Notes: generated from the sequence alone by a model not told the origin. Positions 28,146 to 37,292 are shown, numbered from the stretch's first letter. The stretch: 64,000 nucleotides of DNA from an uncultured Bacteroidales bacterium (GCA_944322715.1 CALUPT010000012.1:46212-110211), one strand, 5' to 3'. Numbers and translations are program-made.

Positions 28146-29345
28146 TCATTCCTGTCCCATAGATTTCGCTATGCCCATCTGGAGGCCCCTGAGCTCGGCT
28201 ATGCCGCGCAGACGTCCGTAGCAGGAATACCCGGGATTGGACTTGCGCCCGAGGTCATCGCACATCTGGTGACCGTGGTCCGGACGTACGGGAAGGCTGA
28301 CCTTGCGGCGCTGCTGCACCTCTAAAAGAGCCTTCATCATGCCGTACATGTCCACATCCCCTTCAAGGTGGTTTGCCTCGAAGAAATTGCCTTCTGCATC
28401 CCGTTTCGTGCTGCGGAGATGCACGAAGCCTACCCTGTCCCCGAACTCGCGCATCATGGCCACGCAGTCATTGTCGGCACGGACACCGAACGAGCCGGTG
28501 CACAGGCACAGACCGTTGGAACGGTTAGGCACAGCCTCAACGAGCCTGCGGAAATCCTCGGCCGTGGACAGAATCCTCGGCAGCCCGAGAATAGGATACG
28601 GAGGATCATCAGGATGGATAACCATCTCCACCCCGCACTCATCTGCGACCGGACATATCTCCGAAAGGAAATATATCAGGTTGCTGCGAAGTTTCTCTGC
28701 ATCTATCCCATCGTATCTTGCAAGAGCCTCACGGAACTGGTCCAGGGTGAAGCTCTCCTCGCTTCCCGGCAGTCCGGCAATCATATTTCTTGTAATAAGT
28801 TCAATCTCCGCCTCATCCATCCTCTCATACCGCGCCTTTGCCTTGGCTATGTCTTCCTCCGAATATTCCTTGAAGGCAGCAGGCCGCTTCAGTATGAAAA
28901 GGTCGAATGCCATGAAGGCGGCCCTCTCGAAACGGAGCGCCCTTGACCCGTCAGGCATCTCGAATGCAAGGTCGGTCCTCGTCCAGTCGAGCACAGGCAT
29001 GAAATTGTATGTCACACAGTAGATACCGCACTCTGCCAGATTCCTCAGGGACTGCTTGTAATTGTCGATGTATTTCCGGAAGTCCCCGGTCTGGGTCTTG
29101 ATATGCTCGTGCACCGGCACGCTCTCCACGACACTCCACACCAGACCGGCATCGGCAATCATCTTCTGCCTTTTGCGGATCTCCTCCACTGTCCATACTT
29201 CTCCGTTCGGGATATGATGCAGGGCGTGCACGATGTCAGTAACCCCTGCCTGGCGGATATACTGGAGGCTTACCGGGTCATTCGGCCCGTACCAGCGCCA
29301 GCTTTCTTTCATCAGATACATATTCGGTACTTTGTTTTGTTCCAT
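28146..29345 (-). CDS. uxuA: Mannonate dehydratase UxuA
   Basis: 399-residue TIM-barrel enzyme that dehydrates D-mannonate to 2-keto-3-deoxy-D-gluconate (KDG), using a divalent metal. Family blocks: [20 protein letters not shown] at the N-terminus, [31 protein letters not shown] (metal-binding His and Asp), [27 protein letters not shown] and the C-terminal [13 protein letters not shown]. Length is normal. It is the second gene after the fructuronate reductase, 80 bases downstream, and completes the glucuronate branch. Confidence 0.97.
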   Translation of the reverse strand: MEQNKVPNMYLMKESWRWYGPNDPVSLQYIRQAGVTDIVHALHHIPNGEVWTVEEIRKRQKMIADAGLVWSVVESVPVHEHIKTQTGDFRKYIDNYKQSLRNLAECGIYCVTYNFMPVLDWTRTDLAFEMPDGSRALRFERAAFMAFDLFILKRPAAFKEYSEEDIAKAKARYERMDEAEIELITRNMIAGLPGSEESFTLDQFREALARYDGIDAEKLRSNLIYFLSEICPVADECGVEMVIHPDDPPYPILGLPRILSTAEDFRRLVEAVPNRSNGLCLCTGSFGVRADNDCVAMMREFGDRVGFVHLRSTKRDAEGNFFEANHLEGDVDMYGMMKALLEVQQRRKVSLPVRPDHGHQMCDDLGRKSNPGYSCYGRLRGIAELRGLQMGIAKSMGQE

Positions 29346-29360
29346 AACTGGAAAATATCA

Positions 29361-29386
29361 GATTCTTCACTTCGTTCAGAATGACG
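29361..29386. repeat. Short palindromic intergenic repeat
   Basis: GATTCTTCACTTCGTTCAGA followed by ATGACG, between the reductase and uxuA genes. ATTCT and AGAAT are inverted around TTCACTTCGTTC. It looks like the dispersed intergenic palindromes of the GATTCTTCGCTTCG...AGAATGAC type that I recall from many genomes. Copy number here cannot be judged; I saw one copy in the window. Confidence 0.4.
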
Positions 29387-29425
29387 ATCCATGATATTGC
29401 TCCCGGGGTTCGTCAGGAAAGGCAA

Positions 29426-30247
29426 TCAGATGCTGAAGGCATCGAAACCGCCATCCACAACGGCAACCGTACCGGTAACCGCCCTGGAAGCATCGGAAGC
29501 GAGCCAATGGAGAGTTCCGAGCAGTTCTTCCGGTTCAAGGAAGCGCCCTATCGGAGTATGCGCAAGTATCGTATGCGACCTGTCGGTCAGGCTTCCGTCC
29601 GGATTGGTAAGCAGGGTCCTGTTCTGGTTGGTCAGAAGGAATCCGGGAGCTATGGCATTCACCCTGATGCCTTCCCCGAACTTCATGGCAAGCTCGGCAC
29701 AGAGCCATTTCGTCCAGTTGGCAACCGCCGCCTTGGCCACTCCATAGCCGGCCACGCGGGTCAGAGGCCTCAATGCCGATTCACTGGCAAAATTGATGAT
29801 CGACCCTGACTTTTTCTCCACCATAGCCTTTGCAAACACCATGGTAGGAATAATGGTGCCGAAAAGATTGAGTTCCGTCACTTTCTTGACCGCCTCGACA
29901 TCAAGGTCGAAAATGCTCTTGTCAGGCGGCACTGTTGCGGATGCCATATTGCCTCCTGCGGCATTGAGCAGGATATCGATACCTCCGTACATGGAGATTA
30001 TCTTAGAGTAATTGTCCTCCAGAACGGCCTTGTCCAGGACATTAGTGGCAAGGAAACATGCCTCTCCCCCTTCAGACCTGATTTCCGAAACAATCTTCTC
30101 CCCTGTCTCAGAAGCACGCTCAAGATCCAGAAGGACCACCTTCGCTCCCTGAGCTGCAAAATACTTCACGATAGTCGTGCCGAGGACACCGCAGGCTCCC
30201 GTCATTACGGCAACCTTACCCCTGATATCGAAAAAATTCCTGTCCAT
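29426..30247 (-). CDS. SDR D-mannonate oxidoreductase (fructuronate reductase)
   Basis: 273-residue short-chain dehydrogenase that reduces D-fructuronate to D-mannonate with NAD(P)H. The Rossmann motif is MTGACGVLGTTIVKYFA (about 15-31), with LLNAAGGNMAS near 91, the catalytic Ser in INFASES near 149, and YGVAK near 165. The C-terminal VTGTVAVVDGGF is typical. This SDR type replaces the long-chain UxuB dehydrogenase in many gut bacteria; adjacency to uxuA makes the substrate call strong. It heads the transcript with its own promoter and LacI-type operator. Confidence 0.9.
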   Translation of the reverse strand: MDRNFFDIRGKVAVMTGACGVLGTTIVKYFAAQGAKVVLLDLERASETGEKIVSEIRSEGGEACFLATNVLDKAVLEDNYSKIISMYGGIDILLNAAGGNMASATVPPDKSIFDLDVEAVKKVTELNLFGTIIPTMVFAKAMVEKKSGSIINFASESALRPLTRVAGYGVAKAAVANWTKWLCAELAMKFGEGIRVNAIAPGFLLTNQNRTLLTNPDGSLTDRSHTILAHTPIGRFLEPEELLGTLHWLASDASRAVTGTVAVVDGGFDAFSI

Positions 30248-30297
30248 ATACCTGTAATTTATTGTATTTCTTGCCTATATGCTGTTTTTTACATTAC

Positions 30298-30311
30298 TGT
30301 GCACGTACACA
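30298..30311 (-). promoter_or_regulatory. LacI-type operator of the reductase-uxuA operon
   Basis: Near-palindrome TGTGCACGTACACA with a central CG. It starts exactly 6 bases downstream of the -7 box, covering the region just after the transcription start, and lies 51 bases before the ATG. The same motif occurs at 32218 and 34419. Confidence 0.65.
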
Positions 30312-30317
30312 AACACA

Positions 30318-30347
30318 CAAAAATAGATAATTTCAGTCAAACTGCAA
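30318..30347 (-). promoter_or_regulatory. Promoter of the reductase-uxuA operon
   Basis: On the minus strand TTG (30347-30345), 19 bases, then TATTTTTG (30325-30318), followed after TGTGTT by the operator. Confidence 0.75.
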
Positions 30348-30371
30348 AGACAAACCGACAATAATTCGGAT

Positions 30372-32201
30372 TTATTTTCTTTCTATGACATAATCTCCGG
30401 GACGGATACCGAACCGTTCCAGAGATTCAAGTTCCGACAATACCGTCTTCTCTCCGCCTGAAAGTGAATAGAGCGTGAAACCGCCTTCCGTCCAGCCCGG
30501 CAGCATTATACCCATCTCATTGTCCGTACCGGAACCGAGTTCCGTGACCATAGTCCTGTTTGCGAGTCCCGAATCCCAGGCATTCTGCTGCGACACGATA
30601 TCAGGCTCTATGGTAAGATACAGGCTGTCATCTTCTATATCAATGAAATACAGACCATTTCCCGAATACGATACTACAGAGGAACTTTTCCGTCCTGCAA
30701 TGCTTTCGAGCGTCTCGGCCTCTATATCGACAGGGCACCATGAAGTAATGTCTCCCGTATGGCAGAGCCGCCTGCCATCACAGAAAACGGCAAGATCCCT
30801 GCTTCTGGATATGGCATAGTTCCGCCCGGTCTGCTCATTGGCATTCGTATAATCGAACAAGGTTCCTGCCGGGACCGAACGGAATATCTCTCCCGCTACG
30901 ATAAAGCCGGCGGCCTTTGGAGGAGTACATGTCAGGCTCAGGAAATGCGAGCCGGCATGGTACTGCGCATATTCTTTCTCCGTGTAGGTCCACATAGCCG
31001 CTGAACTCAGACCGAGGGAACGGAACCAGAGGGCCATTACCGGATAGAGGTATGCGCTCTGGTTGAAGAAAGCCTCGAATTCATAGGCGACTTTCACCAT
31101 ATCCGAATAGGCCGGCAATGAAAGCCAGCCGTACATTTCTTCCGGAACACGGTCGCTGAACCATGACGAGAAATCTTCCCCGGTGAGATCCTCCGGGCTG
31201 TTCCAATAGTCGGATGGTACCAGATTCTGTCCGGGATACGCACAGATGGACACTCCATCAGGAGCGGCCTGCAGCACGCCCTGGAAAATGTCGCCCGCAG
31301 ATTTTCTGTAACCAGCCCATTTGTGGTTCCATATCACAGGCTGCACCGCGCCGCACTCTTCCATTACCGCCTGCATCCCATCTATATAGTCTCTGGCAGC
31401 ACATCTTCTGTAATCCCAGTACGAGGCAGATGAATCATCATTTCCCGTTTCCTTCAGCCATGCGGAATATTCCATGGCTGCACCGGTATGCTGCCCTATC
31501 TCATCGTATGTCCAGAAATCAGGCTCGTTGAGCAGTTCCCAGTATGCTATGGCAGTCTCTTCCGCATAGCTTCTGCCCGTATACGGATTGACCCTCCTAA
31601 GCAGGGAGCCCACATACCTTTCGGACTTTTCGATCACATCCGGATCCATGGCCCAGTCATCCCTCTCGGCCGTGGCAAAGACTGAAGCCGACACGTATGC
31701 CTTCGACATTTCGTTGATCAGGGTGATGGTCGTGTATATGCCCTCCGAAGCTGCAACGGCCACCATATAGTCCAACGCATCGAGATACGGGGACTCAACG
31801 ATGTTCCCTTCCGCATCTGTAAAATCCGCCGGCGTAAGATGCACCCTTATGATATCCGCCCCGAGTCTCGATACCTCCATTACATTGTTGTACGCCACAG
31901 AACACAGCGCATCCGATGTCTCCGGTATTCCCCGCGGAGCAAGACGGTTGTCATATTCCCAGCTCAGACACGGCTGAAGGTTCACGCCCCACATGGGCAG
32001 GGCCCCTTCGGATGTGACAAACTCTCCGTTCCGGACACTTACTGCAGGCAAAGAGCCGACTATTCCGGGATCGGGGACTTCGACATCGGGTTCCTCATCC
32101 GGAAGTACAGGCCAGTCGTGGCCATCACCGGAAGGATTCTCCTTTCCGCAGGACAACGCCGCCGACATGACGGCAAATATCAAAAGTCTTTTCAGTTTCA
32201 T
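30372..32201 (-). CDS. Secreted clan GH-A glycoside hydrolase (GH5-like) lipoprotein
   Basis: 609-residue lipoprotein with a (beta/alpha)8 glycosidase domain. The signal peptide has lipobox AALSC (Cys18), then a proline- and acid-rich linker (DEEPDVEVPDPG). The barrel begins at PMWGVNLQPCLSWEY; the acid/base Glu is in AYWELLNEPDFW near residue 225, and the likely nucleophile is in VKVAYEFEAFF near 370, a spacing normal for clan GH-A. The last 150 residues are a beta-sandwich-like domain. It begins 73 bases after the GH-D gene and has its own operator copy, so it probably responds to the same sugar. The exact family and substrate are uncertain; the setting suggests a uronic-acid-bearing plant or host glycan. 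Confidence 0.75.
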   Translation of the reverse strand: MKLKRLLIFAVMSAALSCGKENPSGDGHDWPVLPDEEPDVEVPDPGIVGSLPAVSVRNGEFVTSEGALPMWGVNLQPCLSWEYDNRLAPRGIPETSDALCSVAYNNVMEVSRLGADIIRVHLTPADFTDAEGNIVESPYLDALDYMVAVAASEGIYTTITLINEMSKAYVSASVFATAERDDWAMDPDVIEKSERYVGSLLRRVNPYTGRSYAEETAIAYWELLNEPDFWTYDEIGQHTGAAMEYSAWLKETGNDDSSASYWDYRRCAARDYIDGMQAVMEECGAVQPVIWNHKWAGYRKSAGDIFQGVLQAAPDGVSICAYPGQNLVPSDYWNSPEDLTGEDFSSWFSDRVPEEMYGWLSLPAYSDMVKVAYEFEAFFNQSAYLYPVMALWFRSLGLSSAAMWTYTEKEYAQYHAGSHFLSLTCTPPKAAGFIVAGEIFRSVPAGTLFDYTNANEQTGRNYAISRSRDLAVFCDGRRLCHTGDITSWCPVDIEAETLESIAGRKSSSVVSYSGNGLYFIDIEDDSLYLTIEPDIVSQQNAWDSGLANRTMVTELGSGTDNEMGIMLPGWTEGGFTLYSLSGGEKTVLSELESLERFGIRPGDYVIERK

Positions 32202-32217
32202 ATCGGATCATTATTAT

Positions 32218-32231
32218 TGTGTACGAACACA
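32218..32231 (-). promoter_or_regulatory. LacI-type operator before the GH5-like gene
   Basis: TGTGTACGAACACA, the most symmetric of the three copies of the TGTG..CG..CACA motif, 17 bases before the ATG. No good -7 box stands 6 bases away, unlike the other two sites, so it may act on read-through transcription or a divergent promoter. Confidence 0.55.
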
Positions 32232-32274
32232 TATTGTCTGGAAATATTTTCATGATTCGCAGGACATCTCCCAC

Positions 32275-34371
32275 TCACCTCGATACCGCATAGCGGTACA
32301 GAGCGAAGGTATTGCGGTCAGGGAGGGAGAATTCCACGGCCCCGTCCTCCCCTGCAACCGCAACGAACGGAGCGCCGTAGCCGAGAACCGGCTTGAAGCG
32401 GACCTTCTTCCCCTCAGGAAGCCATGTATCCAGTACGGCCTTTCCCCTCCCGGTATTTTCCCTGTACACGAGCATATATCCCGTACTGTCATCCGAAAGG
32501 GACTGGAATCCGGTGAAAGACCGTCCGGAAGGCTCTTCCCCTACCGGCAGGATAATCCCCGAATGGAAGTCCGGACTCACCTCCCTGTAATCCTTCACCA
32601 ATCCTGCTATGCCGTATGCCTCCTCCGGCAGATTGGATGCTTCCATCCATGCCAGCGGCTGTCCGGCCATGGAAGTAGCGAATATATAGTCGAACGGCAT
32701 TGACTGCGGGGCAAACGGATCATTGCCGTAAAGGCCGGCATTCCTCCATTTGTTCAGGAACTCCACCTGCAGTCTCTCTGCAGGGACATAACGGGACAGC
32801 TGCCAGACATTCCGAAGGGTCCAGTGAGGGAAATAGAGATGCCAGTCCGTATATCTGTTCTCTAAAAAGACATTTCCGTATTCATAGAAAGAATGGTAGC
32901 CCGGCCGGCGTCCCGCAGTGACATCCAGATTGAAGATGACTTCATTGCCAGACTCTTTCTGCACCGTATCGAACAGCCTGCGCAGATTCTCCTCGGCCGT
33001 CTTGGAATTCACAGCCAGACCATCTATCTTGAAGACCTTGATGCCGTATTCCCTGTAAAGGGCCAGAATGGCATCCGCATCTTTCCTCCAGTGCGCAAAA
33101 TCATCCTGGACACTCGGATTGAACCACAGCCCCAATTCTATTCCGAGCTCTCCGGCCCTGGACACGACAGGCGCAAGGCCGGAAGGATATTTCAACGGAT
33201 CCGGCTTCCAGTAGTCTGGATTGTCGTAAATATTCCTGAATGATCCCCTGGCAAGAGCCGAATTCGGACTTTTGCCCACCTGCCAGCCGTCATCTATCTG
33301 GAAATGCGACACCCCGAGCCTTGCTGCCTTCTCTATTTCGGCAAGACAGAACGCCTCATTCACTTTCGTATCCTGGCTGCGGTCCCCCCAGGTGTTCATC
33401 ATCACCATTTCATCCCTTTCAGGAAGATGCCTGCGGAGTCGTTTCTGATACGCTCTCAAGGCCTTGAGGGCGGACAGTTCTCCGGGACCGTACACTCCGG
33501 TAACGCAGGAATATGTCTGTGTCCATCCGCTTTCGGACATGTCGGCCGCGGACAGCCCCGAGCCTGTAACCGAAAAACTTCCGAACTCCACGACGAAATC
33601 ATTTCCCGGATATGCCAGCTGCGATCCGGAACACGGCGCCTCCTTCAGAAAGAAAAAGCCGTTGCCCGAAATGCCGTCACGGACAAAAAGCAGATTGCCC
33701 CTGTAGCCGGCCCTTCTGTACGGGATAAAATCGCGTTCCGCGACAAGGTTGTTGTTCCAGTCCGTCACATCCCAGAATTCCACCGCCCTGCAATGCCAGT
33801 GCAAACCTCCCGGTTCAAACCTGTCAAGCACTCCGGAAAGAGGCCCGGTCCCTGCATCCGCGGCGGATTCTATATTCTTCCTGTCGGCGGCAGAAACTGT
33901 CCGCGAACGATCAGCGGCTTCAAGACTCCCCTTCAGCCATGTGTCGCACGCTATTGCCGGAACATCGGAATACACCCTGAACTCGCGGCGTACGGAAAGG
34001 TTTCCGATGCGGAATGTCACCACGGTCTTCTGGTATGCCTCATGAATTTCATCCGCCGGCACGTATTCCGTCCTGCAGGATCCATTCTGTCCGGCTCCGG
34101 CCCCATCGGCGACCATGAAATCCGGCTGCATCCGTGCACTCCCGAACGTATGCCCTGTCGTCCTGTCTGTCAGGCTGACTGTCATAAGATTGCCCCCGTT
34201 CCACAGGAACTTCCTTTCTATCAGATTATTGCCGATAACCAGCGTATCTCCTTCCAGTCTGCTGTAAGATCCCGGAATACTGCCGTGGGGACCGGATGGC
34301 ATTCCCGACACGGCCGGAGGGAATAATGTCATGGAAATAAAAGACAGCAATACTGGAAAAATGCGTTTCAT
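32275..34371 (-). CDS. Secreted alpha-galactosidase-like hydrolase (clan GH-D)
   Basis: 698 residues from the ATG at 34371, which starts a good signal peptide (MKRIFPVLLSFISMTLFPP); the frame extends upstream only through the promoter. The N-terminal 300 residues are a beta-supersandwich (NNLIERKFLWNGGNLMTVSL). The barrel shows MMNTWGDRSQD, SHFQIDDGWQVG, LGLWFNPSVQDD, VFKIDGLAV with the probable nucleophile Asp, and LENRYTDWHLYFP with a candidate acid/base Asp. These are GH27/GH36 (melibiase) landmarks. The known activity of the clan is removal of terminal alpha-galactose or alpha-GalNAc. It is controlled by the promoter/operator at 34419-34468. Confidence 0.8.
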   Translation of the reverse strand: MKRIFPVLLSFISMTLFPPAVSGMPSGPHGSIPGSYSRLEGDTLVIGNNLIERKFLWNGGNLMTVSLTDRTTGHTFGSARMQPDFMVADGAGAGQNGSCRTEYVPADEIHEAYQKTVVTFRIGNLSVRREFRVYSDVPAIACDTWLKGSLEAADRSRTVSAADRKNIESAADAGTGPLSGVLDRFEPGGLHWHCRAVEFWDVTDWNNNLVAERDFIPYRRAGYRGNLLFVRDGISGNGFFFLKEAPCSGSQLAYPGNDFVVEFGSFSVTGSGLSAADMSESGWTQTYSCVTGVYGPGELSALKALRAYQKRLRRHLPERDEMVMMNTWGDRSQDTKVNEAFCLAEIEKAARLGVSHFQIDDGWQVGKSPNSALARGSFRNIYDNPDYWKPDPLKYPSGLAPVVSRAGELGIELGLWFNPSVQDDFAHWRKDADAILALYREYGIKVFKIDGLAVNSKTAEENLRRLFDTVQKESGNEVIFNLDVTAGRRPGYHSFYEYGNVFLENRYTDWHLYFPHWTLRNVWQLSRYVPAERLQVEFLNKWRNAGLYGNDPFAPQSMPFDYIFATSMAGQPLAWMEASNLPEEAYGIAGLVKDYREVSPDFHSGIILPVGEEPSGRSFTGFQSLSDDSTGYMLVYRENTGRGKAVLDTWLPEGKKVRFKPVLGYGAPFVAVAGEDGAVEFSLPDRNTFALYRYAVSR

Positions 34372-34418
34372 GGGAAAGAATCGTGTTTTGAACGGAGCCC
34401 GTCCGGTTATATTGTTTC

Positions 34419-34432
34419 TGTGCACGCACACA
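34419..34432 (-). promoter_or_regulatory. LacI-type operator before the GH-D gene
   Basis: TGTGCACGCACACA, third copy of the motif, again exactly 6 bases after the -7 box, 48 bases before the ATG. It is 80 bases from the divergent LacI regulator gene. Confidence 0.65.
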
Positions 34433-34438
34433 AACGCA

Positions 34439-34468
34439 CGAAATTAGCCAAAAAATTTGATAAATCAA
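34439..34468 (-). promoter_or_regulatory. Promoter of the glycosidase genes
   Basis: On the minus strand TTG (34468-34466), 19 bases, then TAATTTCG (34446-34439; one mismatch to TAnnTTTG), followed by TGCGTT and the operator. Confidence 0.65.
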
Positions 34469-34487
34469 CCGGATTTGACAATATTTG
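34457..34487 (+). promoter_or_regulatory. Promoter of the LacI regulator gene
   Basis: TTG at 34457, 20 bases, then AATATTTG at 34480-34487 (one mismatch). It overlaps the divergent glycosidase promoter, so the two transcripts should compete or be co-controlled. Confidence 0.5.
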
Positions 34488-34511
34488 TAATGACAAAACG
34501 AATCATGGCTG

Positions 34512-35579
34512 ATGGCAAGGCAGGCAAAAATCAAGGATATCGCCAGGATGGCAGGAGTCTCCGCAGGAACGGTCGACCGCATATTGCACAACAGGGGAAA
34601 TGTTTCCGAATCGAGCCGCAAGGCTGTGGAAAAAGTCCTGGACGAAGTGGGTTACAGATTCAATATCCACACATCCGCGATTTCCCTGAGAAAGGAATAC
34701 AATATAATAATAAGTATGCCTACCGCCAGTCTCGGGGAATACTGGGGGGCGATACAGGAAGGGATAGAGCATGCCCTGCACGAATATTCGGACATCAGCA
34801 TCGACTGCAGGTACTCCTTCTACAACCAGTTCGATGTCTATTCCTGCCGGGCAGCGTTCGACAGCATCATCGGCTGCTCCCCGGATGCGGTAATCATCGG
34901 CCCGACATTCATAGAGGAGACGAAAGAACTGTGCAGCAGGCTGTCGGACAAGGATATACCGTTCGTATTCGTTGACTCCGTCATCGAAGGCACATCTCCT
35001 ATCGCCACATTCACCACAGACCAGTATGCCTGCGGCTTCCTGCTGGGCAAGATGCTGCATTCCATCACGCATGATGACGGGGAGTTCGCCATATTCAGGA
35101 ACCAGAGGGTCGGAAACCGGAGCGCCAACAATTCCGTGGAAAGGAAAAAAGGCTTCACCGACTATTTCAAGGGCATCGGACTGAAGGACAGGATACACGA
35201 GACTTCCTTCTCCGTACTGGACCCGTCAGGCAATGAAAAGGACATCCTGGATTTCCTGAAAAGATATCCGGCCATCAGGGGTATAGCCGCACTGAATTCC
35301 AGAGGCTACATAATCGCGGACATCCTCGGCAGGATCGGGGCCGGACATGTCAGGACAATATCATTCGACCTGACTTCCAACAACGCAAGATGCGTAAGGG
35401 ATGGCAAGATAGAGGCTCTGCTGTGCCAGCGTCCCGCCCTGCAGGGATTCCTTGCAGTGAAGACCGCCATCAGGTACCTGCTCTACAACAGGACCGACAT
35501 GCCGCTGCACACCCTCATGCCCATAGACATCATAATGAAGCAGAACATAGACTATTACCGGGAATTCATCGAAATATAG
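34512..35579 (+). CDS. LacI-family transcriptional regulator
   Basis: 355-residue repressor. The LacI helix-turn-helix occupies residues 5-30 (KIKDIARMAGVSAGTVDRIL) with the hinge-helix region up to about 60 (SRKAVEKVLDEVGYRF). The sugar-binding periplasmic-binding-protein-like domain follows (YNIIISMPTASLGEYWGAIQ, DAVIIGPTF, PFVFVDSV, GKMLHSITHDDGEFAIFRNQ). It stands divergently to the GH-D gene and 55 bases from its promoter. The three TGTG..CG..CACA sites, with the central CG usual for LacI operators, are the natural targets. The inducer is probably a uronate or a pathway intermediate, but this is inference. Start 34512 (MARQAKIKD) is in the correct frame; an ATG at 34505 is not. Confidence 0.92.
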   Translation: MARQAKIKDIARMAGVSAGTVDRILHNRGNVSESSRKAVEKVLDEVGYRFNIHTSAISLRKEYNIIISMPTASLGEYWGAIQEGIEHALHEYSDISIDCRYSFYNQFDVYSCRAAFDSIIGCSPDAVIIGPTFIEETKELCSRLSDKDIPFVFVDSVIEGTSPIATFTTDQYACGFLLGKMLHSITHDDGEFAIFRNQRVGNRSANNSVERKKGFTDYFKGIGLKDRIHETSFSVLDPSGNEKDILDFLKRYPAIRGIAALNSRGYIIADILGRIGAGHVRTISFDLTSNNARCVRDGKIEALLCQRPALQGFLAVKTAIRYLLYNRTDMPLHTLMPIDIIMKQNIDYYREFIEI

Positions 35580-35581
35580 AA

Positions 35582-35612
35582 ACGGGAGACGCCCCGAAAA
35601 GCCGTCTCCCGT
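35582..35612. terminator. Bidirectional terminator between the LacI gene and uxaC
   Basis: Perfect 10-bp stem ACGGGAGACG / CGTCTCCCGT with an 11-base loop between the converging genes. A TTTCTATATTTC tract follows on the minus strand. On the plus strand only ACATGTCTTTCC follows, so termination should be better for uxaC. Confidence 0.7.
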
Positions 35613-35633
35613 ACATGTCTTTCCTGCATCGCG

Positions 35634-37082
35634 CTAAAAATTGAAATAGCGGGCCGCATTGTTGTAGGAGATGTCCTTGACCATCTGATGAATGAACGGC
35701 ATCTCGCTCCTCGGAAGCCTTCCTTTCTCGATATCCTCTCCGAGCACGGAGCAGAGAATCCTCCGGAAATACTCGTGACGGGGATATGACAGGAAACTGC
35801 GGCTGTCGGTAAGCATTCCCACGAAACGGCTGAACAGTCCGAGTGCCGACAGGGCGTTCATCTGCCTGCGCATACCATCCTCCTGGTCAAGGAACCACCA
35901 GCCGGACCCGAGCTGCATCTTTCCCGGCACCGTTCCATCGTTGAACGTATATGCCATTGTCGCAAGGACCTCATTGTCCTTAGGGTTCAGATTGTACAGA
36001 ATCGTCTTTGCGAGCCTGTCTTCCATCGCCAGAGTGTTGAAGAACTTGTGGCCTGCAGCAGCGCACCGGACATCATGGATGGCATCATATCCGGTATCAG
36101 GACCGAGAATATTGAACATTCTGGTGTTGTTGTCACGGATAGCTCCTATATGGAACTGCTGCACCCAGCCTTTCTCATAATCCATACGGGCGAAATCAAG
36201 CAGAATGGCGCTGCGGAACTTCAGCACCTCCTCCCTTGACGGCATCCGGCCGGCCAGGGTGTTGCGGAAAATCCTGTCTATCTCCTCAGGAGTGAAATCC
36301 TCCGCATAGAATGTCTCCAGACCGTGGTCGGACAGCCTGCTGCCCATCGAGTGGAAGAAGTCGTGTCTCCTGCGGAGGGCATCGATGAGGTCCGCGTATC
36401 CTGAAATCTGGACTCCCGAGACACTTTCCAGTCTGGATATATATTCCCTGTACTGCTCAGGCTTCTCTATCACCATAGCCTTGTCCGGTCTCCAGGCAGG
36501 AAGGACCTTTACCCCGAACGGATGTTCATTGATGTATTTGTGGTATTCAAGGCTGTCGGCAGGATCATCCGTAGTGCATACTACCTTGACATTGAACCTC
36601 TTCATCAGTGACTGTCCCCTGTATTCCTCCGTCTGCAGCTTCTCGGTGCACTCATCGTAGATGGCCCTCGCCGTCTGAGGATTGAGAAGGTCGTAGATGC
36701 CGAAGACTCGGGCGAGTTCCAGATGGGTCCAGTGATACAGAGGATTGCGCATGGTGTACGGAACAGTTTCCGCCCATTTCTCGAACTTCTCGTAACTGCT
36801 TCTGTTCCCGGTGATGAACTCCTCTGGCACCCCGTTGCCCCTCATTGCGCGCCATTTGTAATGGTCCCCGCCGAGCCACACCTCGGTCAGGTCCTTGAAC
36901 CGGTGGTTCTCCGCTATCTGCCGAGGCACGAGATGGCAGTGATAGTCGATAATGGGCATTTTCTCCGCGCTCTCGTGATAAAGCTCCCTCGCATAACCGT
37001 TCGTGAGCATGAAATCATCATTGATGAACTTCCTGTCCACCACTCCGTCAATGCTTTCCTTGACTTTTGTCAGTATATCCAT
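35634..37082 (-). CDS. uxaC: Glucuronate/galacturonate isomerase UxaC
   Basis: 482-residue isomerase that converts D-glucuronate to D-fructuronate and D-galacturonate to D-tagaturonate, the common entry step of both branches. Family blocks: IDYHCHLVPRQIAENHRF with the metal-site HxH, TEVWLGGDHYKWRAMRGNGV, VVCTTDDPADSLEYHK, MQLGSGWWFLDQEDGM and RHEYFRRILCSVLG. The start at 37082 (MDILTKVKE) excludes 29 upstream codons that include the promoter box. It is transcribed away from uxaB across a shared 210-base regulatory region. Confidence 0.96.
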   Translation of the reverse strand: MDILTKVKESIDGVVDRKFINDDFMLTNGYARELYHESAEKMPIIDYHCHLVPRQIAENHRFKDLTEVWLGGDHYKWRAMRGNGVPEEFITGNRSSYEKFEKWAETVPYTMRNPLYHWTHLELARVFGIYDLLNPQTARAIYDECTEKLQTEEYRGQSLMKRFNVKVVCTTDDPADSLEYHKYINEHPFGVKVLPAWRPDKAMVIEKPEQYREYISRLESVSGVQISGYADLIDALRRRHDFFHSMGSRLSDHGLETFYAEDFTPEEIDRIFRNTLAGRMPSREEVLKFRSAILLDFARMDYEKGWVQQFHIGAIRDNNTRMFNILGPDTGYDAIHDVRCAAAGHKFFNTLAMEDRLAKTILYNLNPKDNEVLATMAYTFNDGTVPGKMQLGSGWWFLDQEDGMRRQMNALSALGLFSRFVGMLTDSRSFLSYPRHEYFRRILCSVLGEDIEKGRLPRSEMPFIHQMVKDISYNNAARYFNF

Positions 37083-37123
37083 ATTTAATATGATTAAAAT
37101 TATCCTCACTCCGGACCACAGGA

Positions 37124-37131
37124 CAAAATTA
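37124..37131 (-). promoter_or_regulatory. -7 box of uxaC
   Basis: TAATTTTG on the minus strand, 41 bases before the ATG, with no clear TTG at the right distance. Neither the LacI-type motif nor the TTCCGT motif overlaps it. Confidence 0.5.
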
Positions 37132-37212
37132 ACTCCCGCCCTCTTCCGGATGACTTCAAATTTGTTCAAAAATCATTGAATATTTGTCAATGGCCCGTAA
37201 ATATAACAATTA

Positions 37213-37232
37213 TTCCGTTAACGGACACGGAA
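37213..37232 (+). promoter_or_regulatory. Inverted repeat TTCCGT-N8-ACGGAA before uxaB
   Basis: Two 6-base arms with an 8-base spacer, also holding the perfect palindrome CCGTTAACGG. It covers the -33 region, 6 bases before the -7 box, which fits an operator. The same arms with the same spacing occur at 40253-40272 before kduI. Confidence 0.55.
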
Positions 37233-37238
37233 ATTTAC

Positions 37239-37246
37239 TACTTTTG
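37239..37246 (+). promoter_or_regulatory. -7 box of uxaB
   Basis: TACTTTTG, a full TAnnTTTG match 46 bases before the ATG. The -33 position reads CGTT, inside the inverted repeat. Confidence 0.6.
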
Positions 37247-37292
37247 GGGAACAATTGCAGCCGAGGGAATCGGACAAGATACATTAAATACC

